Shown here piece after piece: positions 32,341 through 41,605 of a stretch of 48,536 nt of DNA (its first letter is position 1; each line of letters starts with the position of its first letter). The translations under genes were made by a program, and so were the position numbers. Below the pieces are notes generated by a model, which was not told where the DNA came from, searched no databases, and worked only from the letters and a program-made list of their open reading frames with translations. The stretch is from Minisyncoccota bacterium (GTDB lineage Bacteria; Patescibacteriota; Minisyncoccia; Moranbacterales; GCA-2747515): positions 1-48,536 of the forward strand of contig CALDDM010000003.1 of assembly GCA_937936355.1 (NCBI GenBank), in the 5' to 3' direction.

Positions 32341-32997
32341 ATGCTTGCTATGAAATGTCTGAAGAGATACCTCCTGCTCCCTGTTGGCGTTGTTGTCCTT
32401 GCTGGTTGTGGTAGCGATGCGGTGACAACTGATCCGGTTGTGGAGACTATTAATAATGAACCTACCCAGAATCTCGTTATAGAGCAGGAGGCTGTTTCAG
32501 CTGCAGAAAATCGTGATGGTGGCTCTGCGCTACCACCAGAAGATACAGATCCACAAGAATTGCCTCAGGCTGAAGTAGGTGAACGGGATTCTGCAACTGC
32601 ACAACAAGCTGATGTGCAACAAATAGATGTGCAAGAGCAAGAAAAAGATAGGGAGCAAGGTATTGAGCCGCTTGGACTTGAGCCTGTTAATTTGCCGCCA
32701 CCGCCTTCACCTCTTACCCCGGAAACTAATCCCGAGCCGCGTGTTATCAGTGAGCAAGAGCAGATCGAGATTGATCAGAAAACGCGAGCCGCTAAGGAAT
32801 GTACAGATCGTGGAGGTCTTTATAATTTCTCCCATGGCGAGTGTTTTACTGATGCTACCGATGAGAAAGCTAAGTCAAATCCGTCTGATAAGCTAGAGAT
32901 TTTGCCAAGCGATGATGATGAAACTGCTACTCGCAAAGAGTGTATTAACGCTGGTAATGTTTATAATGCTGAGCAAGGTGTTTGCATTGAAGATTAG
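32341..32997 (+). CDS. Predicted lipoprotein with two Cys-pair repeats, 218 aa
   Basis: Signal peptide ending VVLAGC-G (lipobox LAGC), so Cys23 is probably lipidated and the protein surface-anchored. A long disordered region rich in Gln, Glu and Pro follows (residues 25-145), then two copies of a short motif: KECTDRGGLYNFSHGECF and KECINAGNVYNAEQGVCI, each with two Cys that could form a disulfide. An ATG at 32350 is an alternative start. A clear terminator follows. The repeat suggests a small disulfide-stabilised binding module on a flexible stalk. Confidence 0.75.
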   Translation: MLAMKCLKRYLLLPVGVVVLAGCGSDAVTTDPVVETINNEPTQNLVIEQEAVSAAENRDGGSALPPEDTDPQELPQAEVGERDSATAQQADVQQIDVQEQEKDREQGIEPLGLEPVNLPPPPSPLTPETNPEPRVISEQEQIEIDQKTRAAKECTDRGGLYNFSHGECFTDATDEKAKSNPSDKLEILPSDDDETATRKECINAGNVYNAEQGVCIED

Positions 32998-33009
32998 TCT
33001 GTAGGAAAG

Positions 33010-33031
33010 ACAGCGAAGCGCTGTTTTTTTG
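33010..33031 (+). terminator. Terminator after the lipoprotein gene
   Basis: ACAGCG/CGCTGT stem with seven T residues. Confidence 0.93.
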
Positions 33032-33203
33032 TGGATAATTTTCTTGACTTGTGTGGACAAAAACTTTATCATTTCTTGGTTGTTCTTTGGCGTATTTTGT
33101 ACTTTTTTGACATTTTTTGTTGCTTTTGTAAGATCATTTGTAATGCAACGTAACATAACCAATAACTCAAACTTAACAATAACAGTGGACCATAGAGCTC
33201 CTC

Positions 33204-33410
33204 ATGATAAGAAAATACTCAATAATCGATATGGAAGTCAGTGCGGTGGCAGAACTTATAGAATGTGGTAGTTTCCCCGTAGAACACACTTTGCGGCATG
33301 GCTATATGATTAGCGTGGAATCACGCGACCACGGAATCGTCCGTGTAGAAGAGGTGGATCGTTTTGTGGAAGTGATTGAACCCGAGATAGAAGTTGATTA
33401 CTCCGCGTGA
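33204..33410 (+). CDS. Small acidic protein, 68 aa
   Basis: No family recognised. Soluble, Glu/Val-rich (DHGIVRVEEVDRFVEVIEPE), likely a small beta domain. The ORF ends six bases before a strong terminator, and no convincing ORF uses that terminator otherwise, which supports it being real. No SD. The tracked ORFs overlapping it (33029-33271 and 33310-33720) lack such support. Confidence 0.55.
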   Translation: MIRKYSIIDMEVSAVAELIECGSFPVEHTLRHGYMISVESRDHGIVRVEEVDRFVEVIEPEIEVDYSA

Positions 33411-33416
33411 GAATGG

Positions 33417-33452
33417 CCGTATACCCCAGTAGGGGTATGCGGTTCTTTGTTT
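33417..33452 (+). terminator. Terminator after the 68-aa gene
   Basis: CCGTATACCCC/GGGGTATGCGG stem (one G-T pair) with a T-rich tail. Confidence 0.9.
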
Positions 33453-33574
33453 TCACTGACTCTCTGGATGGCGTTGACGCTTTGTCTGGTTCGTTTGTAA
33501 TATTTTGTGCGCGAGTTTCTGAAGCGCGAGGTTTATTCCACAGTATACGCTCTTGATGGAATGATGTCGTATCA

Positions 33575-33603
33575 TTGACAAAATAAGTGGTTTGACTTAT
33601 ACT
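33575..33603 (+). promoter_or_regulatory. Promoter of the rpsL-rpsG run
   Basis: TTGACA, 17-bp spacer, TATACT. Near-consensus, about 100 bases before rpsL. Confidence 0.85.
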
Positions 33604-33621
33604 TTCCTTACGTAATAGAAA

Positions 33622-33673
33622 CCAACAGAATGTAGGCTCGAAGCCCATCGGCATATGAGTCTCAGTATGTTGG
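33622..33673 (+). promoter_or_regulatory. Structured 5' leader of rpsL
   Basis: CCAACA (33622-33627) pairs with TGTTGG (33668-33673) and encloses a GGCT/AGCC hairpin. This 52-nt fold in the mRNA leader could be an autoregulatory site for S7 or S12, by analogy with the str operon; only the stems are seen here. Confidence 0.45.
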
Positions 33674-33706
33674 GATTTTGTTTTAATTAGCATAGAATTT
33701 TGTGGA

Positions 33707-34126
33707 ATGCCTACGATCAATCAATTGAAGCGTAAGTCGCGTAAGTCGAAATCGTCTAAGACATCGTCACCTGCGATGACATATGTTTTTAACACGCTTA
33801 AGAATAAGCCTGTTGCTTCACAGGGTCCATTTAAGCGTGGTGTTTGTGTGAAAGTATCAACTGTTACACCAAAGAAACCGAATTCAGCTCTTCGTAAGGT
33901 TGCTCGTGTAAAACTTACTAATGGTATGGAGGTAAGTGCATATATTGGTGGCGAGGGACATAATCTTCAGGAGCATTCTATTGTTATGATTCGTGGTGGT
34001 CGTGTTAAAGACCTTCCAGGTGTACGTTATCATGTCGTCCGTGGCGTACTTGACTGTGCTGGTGTCGATGGTCGTAATCGTGGACGTAGTAAGTACGGAA
34101 CCAAAAAACCAAAAGCCGCTAAATAA
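33707..34126 (+). CDS. rpsL: 30S ribosomal protein S12
   Basis: S12 sits at the decoding centre and controls accuracy. Hallmarks: PTINQL at the N-terminus, [16 protein letters not shown] (with the Lys affected in streptomycin resistance), [13 protein letters not shown] and [15 protein letters not shown]. 139 aa is a little longer than E. coli S12 (124), owing to an insertion near the N-terminus and a longer Lys-rich C-terminus. No SD. First gene of an rpsL-rpsG-fusA order, the classical str operon. Confidence 0.98.
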   Translation: MPTINQLKRKSRKSKSSKTSSPAMTYVFNTLKNKPVASQGPFKRGVCVKVSTVTPKKPNSALRKVARVKLTNGMEVSAYIGGEGHNLQEHSIVMIRGGRVKDLPGVRYHVVRGVLDCAGVDGRNRGRSKYGTKKPKAAK

Positions 34127-34166
34127 GCAGCTCGATTTTATATTCTAACCTCTAAATTACCAAGAA

Positions 34167-34634
34167 ATGCCTAGAAGAAAACGAACATTTAAGAAGTCAT
34201 GGCGACCGGATCCTGTTTACAATAATATGCTTGTAGGAAGATTTATTGGTCAGATCATGCTTGATGGAAAGCGTTCTATTGCTGAGAAGATTGTTTATGA
34301 CGCATTTGATGTGATCCATGAAAAGACTAAAAAAGGAGGACTCAATGTTTTTGAGCAGGCGCTTAAAAATGTTTCTCCACTTGTAGCTCTTAAATCACGA
34401 CGTATTGGTGGTGCAAATTACCAGGTTCCTGTCCCCGTTGTGGGAGACCGTCGTCAAACACTTGCGATGCGGTGGATCCGAGAGGCTTGCCGTAAACAGA
34501 AAGGGCGTTCAATGGCTGAGCGATTGGCTAATGAGCTGCTTGCTGCTGCAGAAAAAGAAGGTATGGCGATGAAAAAACGAGAAGAGACGCACAAGCAAGC
34601 TGAAGCAAACAAGGCATTTGCTCACTTTGCTTAA
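34167..34634 (+). CDS. rpsG: 30S ribosomal protein S7
   Basis: S7 nucleates assembly of the 30S head and lines the exit site. Typical segments: MPRRKR start, VGRFIGQIMLDGKRSIAEKI, LKNVSPLVALKSRRIGGANY and QVPVPVVGDRRQTLAMRWI, with the C-terminal helix AEANKAFAHFA. 155 aa is normal length. Begins 40 bases after rpsL with no SD and no terminator between, so the two share a transcript. fusA follows after 225 bases. Confidence 0.98.
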   Translation: MPRRKRTFKKSWRPDPVYNNMLVGRFIGQIMLDGKRSIAEKIVYDAFDVIHEKTKKGGLNVFEQALKNVSPLVALKSRRIGGANYQVPVPVVGDRRQTLAMRWIREACRKQKGRSMAERLANELLAAAEKEGMAMKKREETHKQAEANKAFAHFA

Positions 34635-34859
34635 AAAACCATTTATTTGGCGAACATCTTTGTTGCGCATAAAAAATACTCAGTTATCGTGTTACAATAC
34701 GATTCACTCATATTCTTCATGTACATCTCGATTTTTGCTCGAATATATGAATTTTATTGCTCTAGTTCAGGTATTATAAAATAAATAAAATAGACACTAG
34801 GTTTTGTTTTTGTCCTCCCACTGCGCGAGGTAAAATCTACATTCTACAATCAAAAAAGT

Positions 34860-36953
34860 ATGGCACGTAAAACATCTCTTGATATGGTTCGTAATCTAGG
34901 TATCATTGCACACATTGATGCTGGAAAGACGACAACGACAGAGCGTATTCTCTACTACACAGGCATGAGCCATAAGATTGGTGAGGTGCATGATGGAGAT
35001 GCAACGATGGACTGGATGGAGCAAGAGCAGGAGCGTGGTATTACAATCACATCTGCTGCAACGACCTGTTACTGGAAAGAGCATCAGTTTAATATTATCG
35101 ATACACCAGGTCACGTAGACTTTACTGTTGAGGTGGAACGATCTATGCGTGTGCTCGATGGTGCAGTTGTTTGCTTTGATGGAAAAGAGGGTGTAGAGCC
35201 ACAGTCAGAGACTGTATGGCGTCAGGCTGATAAGTACAAAGTTCCACGTGTTTGCTTTATCAACAAGATTGATAAAGATGGTGCTGACTTTGAGTATTCG
35301 TTTGGTACGATCAAAACTCGATTGACACCTAATGCTATTCCGATGCAACTACCTGTAGGTGCTCGTGGTGATTTTGAGGGCGTGATTGATCTTTTGACCA
35401 TGCAAAAGGTGACATTTGAAGGTAAGATGGGTGAGAATGTTGTCTATAGTGATGATATACCAGCTGATTTGAAAGATAAGGCTGCCCAGTGGCGAAATAA
35501 CCTTGTTGAAAAGGCTGTGGAGCAAGATGATGCACTTATGGAGAAATACCTTGCGGGAGAAGAGATTGCGCTTGATGAGCTTAAGTCTGCAATTCGCAAG
35601 GGAACAATTGAGAACGATATTATCCCGGTTTTCACAGGAACCGCACTTCAAAATAAGGGTGTTCAGCTTGTTTTGGATGCTGTTGTTGATTTTTTGCCAG
35701 CACCGAATGAGATTCCTGCAATCATCGGCACCGACCCAGATGATTCTGAGAAGGAAATTCCACGCGAGGCCGATGATTCAGCACCTTTTAGTGCTCTTGC
35801 ATTTAAAATTGCAACAGATCCTTTTGTGGGGCAGCTCATCTTCTTTCGCATTTATTCTGGAACACTCAAGTCTGGATCATACGTTTATAACACTTCCTCT
35901 GAGTCTAAGGAGCGTGTAGGACGTATTCTTCGTATGCATTCTAACGACCGTGAGGAGGTTGAGGAAATGTATGCTGGTGAGATTGGTGCTTTGGTGGGTA
36001 TGAAGAATACGCGTACAGGAGACACGCTTACTGATCCTGACCATAAAGTTATTCTGGAATCAATTGAGTTTCCGGAGCCTGTTATCTCCATTGCAGTTGA
36101 GCCAAAGACCAAGGCTGACCAAGAAAAGATGGCGATTGCTCTTGGAAAGCTTTCTGGTGAGGATCCATCGCTTAAAGTCCACACAGATGAAGAGACTGGT
36201 CAGACAATTATCGCTGGTATGGGTGAGCTTCATCTGGATATCATTGTTGATCGTATGAAGAGAGAGTTCCAGGTAGAGGCGACAATTGGTCAGCCGCAGG
36301 TATCGTATCGTGAGACTATTACACAGGATGCTGAAGGTGAGGGTAAGTTTGTCAAGCAATCAGGTGGACGTGGGCAATATGGTCATTGTAATGTGCGTGT
36401 TGAATCACAAGAACCAGGGAGTGGTTTCGAATTTGTCGATGAGATTAAGGGTGGATCAATACCGCAGGAGTACATCAAGCCTGCTGCGAAGGGTATGGAA
36501 GAATCACTTAAAAATGGTATCGTTGCTGGTTATCCAATGGTAGATGTCAAGGTTACGCTTTATGATGGGTCATATCATGATGTGGACTCTTCAGAGGCAG
36601 CATTCAAAATTGCAGGCTCAATGGCGATCAAGGATGCGGTCACAAAGGCGAAGCCTGTTATATTGGAGCCGATTATGAAGGTTACTGTCACAACGCCGGA
36701 AGAGTCTATGGGAGATGTTGTTGGAGATGTAAACTCTAAACGTGGCATAATCAAAGAGATGACCGACCAAGGTGAGGGTACAGCGAAAGTCAAGCTTATT
36801 GATGCAGAAGTACCACTTGCTTCGATGTTTGGTTACGCGACACAGCTTCGATCTATGACACAGGGGCGTGCAAGTTATGTTATGGAGTTTTTGCACTATG
36901 CGGAAGCACCAAAGAATGTTGCTGATGAGATTACAGGCGCATCTGCTGAGTAA
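34860..36953 (+). CDS. fusA: Elongation factor G
   Basis: GTPase that drives translocation on the ribosome; 697 aa, usual length. G1 AHIDAGKT (about residues 17-24), G2 region [12 protein letters not shown]3 DTPGHVDF, G4 NKID, then domains II-V, with [13 protein letters not shown] in domain IV. The 225-base gap from rpsG contains AT-rich sequence that probably includes its own promoter, which I could not define firmly. No SD. A strong terminator follows. An EF-G2 paralogue is unlikely given the str-operon position. Confidence 0.98.
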   Translation: MARKTSLDMVRNLGIIAHIDAGKTTTTERILYYTGMSHKIGEVHDGDATMDWMEQEQERGITITSAATTCYWKEHQFNIIDTPGHVDFTVEVERSMRVLDGAVVCFDGKEGVEPQSETVWRQADKYKVPRVCFINKIDKDGADFEYSFGTIKTRLTPNAIPMQLPVGARGDFEGVIDLLTMQKVTFEGKMGENVVYSDDIPADLKDKAAQWRNNLVEKAVEQDDALMEKYLAGEEIALDELKSAIRKGTIENDIIPVFTGTALQNKGVQLVLDAVVDFLPAPNEIPAIIGTDPDDSEKEIPREADDSAPFSALAFKIATDPFVGQLIFFRIYSGTLKSGSYVYNTSSESKERVGRILRMHSNDREEVEEMYAGEIGALVGMKNTRTGDTLTDPDHKVILESIEFPEPVISIAVEPKTKADQEKMAIALGKLSGEDPSLKVHTDEETGQTIIAGMGELHLDIIVDRMKREFQVEATIGQPQVSYRETITQDAEGEGKFVKQSGGRGQYGHCNVRVESQEPGSGFEFVDEIKGGSIPQEYIKPAAKGMEESLKNGIVAGYPMVDVKVTLYDGSYHDVDSSEAAFKIAGSMAIKDAVTKAKPVILEPIMKVTVTTPEESMGDVVGDVNSKRGIIKEMTDQGEGTAKVKLIDAEVPLASMFGYATQLRSMTQGRASYVMEFLHYAEAPKNVADEITGASAE

Positions 36954-36969
36954 CTTTGCACCTTATACA

Positions 36970-37000
36970 AAACCCCTTCTCACGGAAGGGGTTTTTGTTT
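36970..37000 (+). terminator. Terminator after fusA
   Basis: AACCCCTTC/GAAGGGGTT stem followed by a T-rich tail. Confidence 0.92.
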
Positions 37001-37163
37001 TGCCTCATTTTTTTGACTGTGGACAAGTTAGGGAAAATATTTTGCAATATGAAATAAAATGTATTACGATGAAGTTATGATATAAGTGAAGACATTTACT
37101 GAGGTTTTGTGTAAATGGGTAAATGTCTAGATTTCCTATCATGTAATATATAACAAAAAAACT

Positions 37164-37727
37164 ATGTCAAAGGTCATGTGGATCGTGATTGCCATGATTC
37201 TGTGGGTTTTTGTTTGCGCATGGTGGTTTTGCAACATTAAAGGTCAATGTAGTGAAAAACCATTAGCAAAAGCAGATGTCCAAAAGAATGTACCGGCAAA
37301 AGTCGTGAGGGAGCCAGCTCCAATCCCGGAGCCTGTGCCAGAGCCAGCTCCAGAACTAGCTCCAATCCCGGAGCCTGTGCCAGAGCCAGCTCCAGAACCA
37401 GCTCCAATCCCGGAGCCTGTGCCAGAGCCAAAGCCTGCATTTATATGTACAGATTATCTGAAGGGCACACTCAAGCTTGGGCAAGCTTCAAATACCTCGG
37501 TTGATGCTACGAAAGTTGAGGAGTTTCTGAATCAGTATGAAGGTGCTTCCCTTGCTGTGGACGGTGTTTACGGAGCTGCAGATGAGCAAGCTGTCCGTTC
37601 ATTCCAGCAAAAATACTCTCAGAGTGTTCTCGAGCCGCTTGGCTTAGCTGGTCCAACAGGTCATGTTTTGGGTTATACTCGCGCACAAATCAACAAGCTG
37701 TATTGTCAATACAAAGAGGCAGAGTAA
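37164..37727 (+). CDS. Anchored protein with Pro-rich stalk and peptidoglycan-binding-like domain, 187 aa
   Basis: A signal anchor (residues 3-21), a stalk made of repeated PIPEPVPEPAPE units (about 50-90), then a PG-binding-1-like domain: CTDYLKGTLKLG, VEEFLNQYEGASLAVDGVYG, EQAVRSFQQKYSQ and GYTRAQINKLYC. The two end cysteines could close the domain. This module is frequent in secreted CPR proteins. Probably binds cell wall glycan outside the membrane. The stalk is encoded by a 42-bp tandem repeat, so its length may vary between strains. Confidence 0.85.
   Translation: MSKVMWIVIAMILWVFVCAWWFCNIKGQCSEKPLAKADVQKNVPAKVVREPAPIPEPVPEPAPELAPIPEPVPEPAPEPAPIPEPVPEPKPAFICTDYLKGTLKLGQASNTSVDATKVEEFLNQYEGASLAVDGVYGAADEQAVRSFQQKYSQSVLEPLGLAGPTGHVLGYTRAQINKLYCQYKEAE
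37314..37430 (+). repeat. 42-bp tandem repeat, about 2.8 copies, in the stalk
   Basis: Unit begins CCAGCTCCAATCCCGGAGCC. Two full copies differ at one or two bases and a third is partial. Each unit encodes 14 residues of the Pro-Glu stalk. Confidence 0.9.
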
Positions 37728-37756
37728 ATCTACGTATAAAATTTTAAAGAAAAAAT

Positions 37757-38161
37757 ATGGAACTATTTACAGAGATATTGGCTTGTGCTCCATTGCCATT
37801 ATTTATCATGCTTGCAATTGCAGCTTTTCTTGGGTGGCTCTTGCGGCATTTGATGGGTGGAGGAAGTGATGGAAACGGTGCCGCAGGAGGTGTGATTCCC
37901 CTGAGTGTTGATCCCAATGACCTGAAAGTTGTCGAAGGAATCGGACCAAAGATTGAAGAGTTGTTGCATGCCGCTGGTATTGGCACATGGTCAGATCTTG
38001 CTGCTACCAATGTTGATCGGTTACAAAGTATTCTGACAGAAGCAGGACCGCGCTTCAAAATGCATGATCCAAAAACATGGCCTGAGCAGGCTGCGTATGC
38101 CCGTGATGGTCAGTGGGATCAACTCAAAGAGTATCAAGATTTCCTTATCGGTGGAAAATAG
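37757..38161 (+). CDS. Membrane-anchored helix-hairpin-helix protein, 134 aa
   Basis: An N-terminal hydrophobic helix (about residues 9-31), a Gly-rich linker (GGGSDGNGAAGG), then LKVVEGIGPKIEELLHAAGI, a helix-hairpin-helix DNA-binding-like motif, continued as GTWSDLAATNVDRLQSILTE with the usual trailing WPEQAAYARDGQWDQLKEYQD. This module also occurs fused to ribosomal protein L21 and other proteins in reduced bacteria. It could hold DNA or a protein partner at the membrane. Starts 29 bases after the stalk protein gene; no SD. Confidence 0.8.
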   Translation: MELFTEILACAPLPLFIMLAIAAFLGWLLRHLMGGGSDGNGAAGGVIPLSVDPNDLKVVEGIGPKIEELLHAAGIGTWSDLAATNVDRLQSILTEAGPRFKMHDPKTWPEQAAYARDGQWDQLKEYQDFLIGGK

Positions 38162-38190
38162 ATTTCCATTGATCTGGTAAGGATCATTTA

Positions 38191-38221
38191 AAGACCCTGC
38201 TTGTTAGGGTCTTTATTTTTT
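38191..38221 (+). terminator. Terminator before ndk
   Basis: AAGACCCT/AGGGTCTT stem with a T-rich tail. Confidence 0.92.
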
Positions 38222-38294
38222 GGGATATTTTGTATCGACTTTGTGCAGTCTGTATGTTATAGTATGGTGTATTAAATAGAGTGAATTCAAGAAA

Positions 38295-38900
38295 ATGAAT
38301 AATCATCCAAGGAAGGAACGTACGTTTGTGATTATTAAGCCAGATGGCATTCAGCGTAGTCTTACGGGAGAAATTATCTCTCGTTTTGAGCGTGTGGGTC
38401 TAAAGACGGTTGGCATGAAAATGATTATGGCAACAGAGGACCAATGTTGGAAGCACTATAACAAGGATGATGAGTGGTTTCAGTCAAAGGGTGAGAATGC
38501 GGTTGCTAATCGAGAAAAGCTTGGCTTGCCGGTTGAGAAAGAAGCGATTGAGTATGGTCGTGACATTATCGGTGTTGTCGTGAAGTATATGGTGGCGAGT
38601 CCAGTCATTGTCATGGCACTTGAGGGGAATGAGGCGTGTACAGTCGTTAAAAAACTCGTTGGTGGCACAGAGCCTGCAACTGCCGATATCGGCACAATTC
38701 GTGGAGATTTTACCATTGATTCTTATCAGATTACGGATGTTGATGGTCGAGCTGTTCGTAATCTTGTCCATTGTAGCGATAATCCTGAAGAGGCAGACTA
38801 TGAAATTGGATTGTGGTTCGACAAGTCTGAGTTGATTGATTATCGACTTGTACAAGAAGCAATGCTCTATGATGTAAATCTTGATGGTATCATGGAGTAG
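38295..38900 (+). CDS. ndk: Nucleoside diphosphate kinase, extended form
   Basis: Transfers gamma-phosphate between NTPs and NDPs. ERTFVIIKPDGIQRSLTGEI at the start and the active-site His in NLVHCSDNPEEA (about residue 159) are clear, as is GTIRGDF. At 201 aa it is about 55 residues longer than the usual 140-150: an insertion after KHY (about residues 56-85, containing FQSKGENAVANREKLGLPVE), a second insert before the His (TIDSYQITDVDGRA, in the Kpn-loop region) and a longer C-terminus. These inserts may alter oligomer contacts. Followed by its own terminator. Confidence 0.95.
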   Translation: MNNHPRKERTFVIIKPDGIQRSLTGEIISRFERVGLKTVGMKMIMATEDQCWKHYNKDDEWFQSKGENAVANREKLGLPVEKEAIEYGRDIIGVVVKYMVASPVIVMALEGNEACTVVKKLVGGTEPATADIGTIRGDFTIDSYQITDVDGRAVRNLVHCSDNPEEADYEIGLWFDKSELIDYRLVQEAMLYDVNLDGIME

Positions 38901-38921
38901 TTATCCGAGTATCACTATGTG

Positions 38922-38950
38922 AGCCGCCTCATACGGGCGGCTTTGTATTT
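38922..38950 (+). terminator. Terminator after ndk
   Basis: AGCCGCC/GGGCGGCT stem with a short T-rich tail. Confidence 0.88.
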
Positions 38951-39034
38951 GGGTTGATGTGTTTGGGGTATACTAAGTAGTAGGGTATTGGAGGAGAATT
39001 GTAAGTCATTTGTGATATTCGCTTAAGGGAATGT

Positions 39035-39577
39035 GTGCGTATGAGGAATTTGTTTGCCAACAAATCATGGAAGAGTATTTTATGGGGCGCTGTTAGCGTG
39101 GTTGTTTTTGCTGTTGCGAGTGGCGAATTCTCTGAGTATATGCCGTGGTCTAGTGATGTGCAGGATATTAAACCTGTAGAAGGTGATTCACAGGCAGGTA
39201 GGGCTCGCGTCGATTATGTTGTTGATGGTGATACTGTCGTGCTGGAAGGTGGTGTCAAGATTCGTTTATTGGGTATTGATACGCCTGAGCGTGGTGAGCC
39301 GTACTATGATGTTGCAACTGATCGACTCAAAGAGTTAGTGGCTGGTAAGGATGTTATCTTGAAACGCGATGTGTCAGAGACGGATCGATATGGTCGCGGG
39401 TTGCGACATATCTACGTTGGGGATACGTGGGTGAATGAGATCATGATTTCTGAGGGCTTGGCACGAATGGTGACGTATCCTCCAGATGTTGCACATAAAA
39501 CACATTTTCGAGCACTCCAGCGAGAGGCCCTTGAAAATAAACGGGGATTGTGGCAGAATATAGGCAATAAAGAATAA
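39035..39577 (+). CDS. Secreted or anchored thermonuclease (SNase family), 180 aa
   Basis: An N-terminal hydrophobic segment (about residues 14-29) followed by a staphylococcal-nuclease domain: VDGDTVVL, GVKIRLLGIDTPERG (catalytic Arg and Asp), DRYGRGLRHIYVG and the late REALENKRGLWQ. It needs Ca2+ and cuts DNA or RNA outside the membrane, which would suit nucleotide scavenging in an organism with few biosynthetic genes. Start is GTG at 39035 or ATG at 39041; GGGA lies about 10 bases upstream. The next gene follows 10 bases later. Confidence 0.92.
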   Translation: MRMRNLFANKSWKSILWGAVSVVVFAVASGEFSEYMPWSSDVQDIKPVEGDSQAGRARVDYVVDGDTVVLEGGVKIRLLGIDTPERGEPYYDVATDRLKELVAGKDVILKRDVSETDRYGRGLRHIYVGDTWVNEIMISEGLARMVTYPPDVAHKTHFRALQREALENKRGLWQNIGNKE

Positions 39578-39587
39578 ATACTTTCTT

Positions 39588-40409
39588 ATGAAAATTGAGG
39601 CCGTTGATTACGCTGCTTTTCGCAATAGTGCGTGGGAGCTTTTTAAACAGAATGCTCTTTTGCTTTGTGGTGCTTTTGTCTTGTGGCAGATCTTTACAAT
39701 CATTATTGATGCTGTTAAGAATGCTCTTTTGGGCACACTTATACAGCCTGATTCCCTGCAGACATCGTCAGCCCCTTCTTCATTTGCAGAGATGGTCAGT
39801 AGCCTGGATCCTCAATTTTTTGGCATCTTCGCTTTGGCTTTGATTTCCTTGATTGCGACTGTTCTCTTTAACTCCCTCTTTCATTTCGGATTTGCATATC
39901 TCGTTAGTGAGTATGTAAAGACTAAGGCAGCTAGTGTAGCTAATCTTTTTCATGGATTTAAGGATGTAAGACATTGGTTGTATTTTCTTGGTGTAACGTT
40001 GTTTATGACAATTGCTATCTATGGAATTCTCTTCCTTGGCGCTCTGGGTGCTGTGTTAGCATTTGGATTGTTGGGGGAGGTGTCGGCTGGCTTAGGCCTC
40101 GCTGTTGCGTGTTTGGTTGCGGCTGTATTTTTGTACATTGTTATTTATCTTTCTATTAATTGGGTTTTTGCTACTCTTGCTGCCATTATTGACAAGAAGC
40201 CTCCTATGGACGCCTTGCGATACAGTAAATATCTTGTGCAGAACAATAGAAGGGAAGTTTTACGTATTTTAATGCAATGTTTTGGATGGATCATTGTTGG
40301 TTTGCTTTGCTTTGGTGTTGGTCTGATCGTGGCAGTGCCTTTTGTGATGATTCTCATGACGAAGTATTATATCGCGTTTCGGGATCATGATGTAGCAACT
40401 ATGCAGTAG
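39588..40409 (+). CDS. Polytopic membrane protein, 273 aa
   Basis: Five to six hydrophobic segments (about residues 22-45, 75-100, 125-160, 165-195 and 230-260). The layout, with AFRNSAWELFKQN at the front and IDKKPPMDALRYSKYLVQNNRREVLRI before the last helices, resembles the membrane domain seen in glycerophosphodiester-phosphodiesterase-associated and DUF975/YciC-like proteins; no enzymatic motif is present. Probably co-transcribed with the nuclease. Confidence 0.7.
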   Translation: MKIEAVDYAAFRNSAWELFKQNALLLCGAFVLWQIFTIIIDAVKNALLGTLIQPDSLQTSSAPSSFAEMVSSLDPQFFGIFALALISLIATVLFNSLFHFGFAYLVSEYVKTKAASVANLFHGFKDVRHWLYFLGVTLFMTIAIYGILFLGALGAVLAFGLLGEVSAGLGLAVACLVAAVFLYIVIYLSINWVFATLAAIIDKKPPMDALRYSKYLVQNNRREVLRILMQCFGWIIVGLLCFGVGLIVAVPFVMILMTKYYIAFRDHDVATMQ

Positions 40410-40441
40410 ATAAGATAAAGAATATAAGCTTTAGGGGGCGT

Positions 40442-41506
40442 ATGAATACTCAGAAGGATTCACTTCATTTGAAGCGGCGTGTAAATCGAAAAAACAAGGA
40501 TCAGGCTCTTGCTGAGATTGCAGGAGAGGATTTTTCTCGTCGTACCATTTCTTTTTATCGGTATGTTTCTTTGTCAGGCCCACAAGCAATGCGGGATTTG
40601 CTTTTTGACTCTTTGGATGAGATGGGTTGTAAGGGTCGGATTTATGTTGCATCTGAAGGTATAAATGCACAAATGAATGTACCGCTTCCTGCATGGGGCA
40701 CCTTTGATGACTTTATACAGAGCATACCAGAATTTTCTGGTGTTCCTTATAAGATTGCACGCGAAGAAGCGAGCGTCCCTTCATTTTGGAAACTTACCAT
40801 TAAAGTCAAGAAAAAGATCGTGGCTGACGGTATAGATGATCCAACATTTGATCCCTCTAATACAGGGAAGTATATGGATGCAGAGGAGGTTAATCGTGCA
40901 ATCGATAATCCAGATGTTCTTGTTGTTGATATGCGTAATCAGTATGAAGCAGAGGTTGGTCATTTTCCTGGGGCGCATATTATGCAAGTTGATACATTTC
41001 AGGAGCAGTTAGCGAGTGTAGAGAAAGAGCTTGGAGAGCATAAGAGCCGTGAGGTTCTTATGTATTGCACGGGTGGCATACGGTGTGAAAAGGCGAGTGC
41101 GTGGTTTAAACATAAGGGCTTTGGTGATGTTGCGCATATCAAAGGAGGGATTATTGACTATGATCGTCAAGTAAAGGAGCGTGGTCTTGAGAACAAATTT
41201 ATGGGCAAGAACTTTGTCTTTGACGAGAGGTTGGGTGAACGTATTAGTGAAGATGTTATTTCGACGTGCCATATTTGTGAAAAAAAGCCTTCTGATACGC
41301 ACTACAACTGTGCAAATCTTTCTTGTCATGTTCTGTTTATCTCGTGTGATACCTGCAGATTGCGGTGTGGTGATTATTGCTCCCGGCAATGTTGTGCTTT
41401 TGACAAAATCCCTAGCAGGCTTAAGAAGCCGATGATAAGGATGTATAACAAAGTGCGTCGTACGTATAAACCGACTTTTCATAAGACGAAGTTTCGTCCA
41501 CAGTGA
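40442..41506 (+). CDS. trhO: tRNA uridine(34) hydroxylase TrhO (rhodanese-like)
   Basis: TrhO (YceA) makes 5-hydroxyuridine at the tRNA wobble position using O2. The acylphosphatase-like N-terminal region, the rhodanese domain with the active-site loop YCTGGIRCEKASAWF (about residues 203-217), and a Cys-rich C-terminus (CHICEKK, CRLRCGDYCSRQCC) all fit. 354 aa is the usual length. The start ATG follows a GGGGGC stretch that may serve as SD. Because the reaction needs O2, it implies at least occasional contact with oxygen or the host. Confidence 0.93.
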   Translation: MNTQKDSLHLKRRVNRKNKDQALAEIAGEDFSRRTISFYRYVSLSGPQAMRDLLFDSLDEMGCKGRIYVASEGINAQMNVPLPAWGTFDDFIQSIPEFSGVPYKIAREEASVPSFWKLTIKVKKKIVADGIDDPTFDPSNTGKYMDAEEVNRAIDNPDVLVVDMRNQYEAEVGHFPGAHIMQVDTFQEQLASVEKELGEHKSREVLMYCTGGIRCEKASAWFKHKGFGDVAHIKGGIIDYDRQVKERGLENKFMGKNFVFDERLGERISEDVISTCHICEKKPSDTHYNCANLSCHVLFISCDTCRLRCGDYCSRQCCAFDKIPSRLKKPMIRMYNKVRRTYKPTFHKTKFRPQ

Positions 41507-41605
41507 TAACATAGAGTGCTCGGAAGACGATTCGATGCAGGCACTGGAGGATCGTTACATTTTTCTTTGCGTGATAAAATAGTGAGATAAAAAATAAAAA
41601 CTACA

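Noticed and set aside
33310-33720. 136-aa minus ORF
   Set aside because: Crosses the 68-aa gene end, its terminator and the rpsL promoter and leader.
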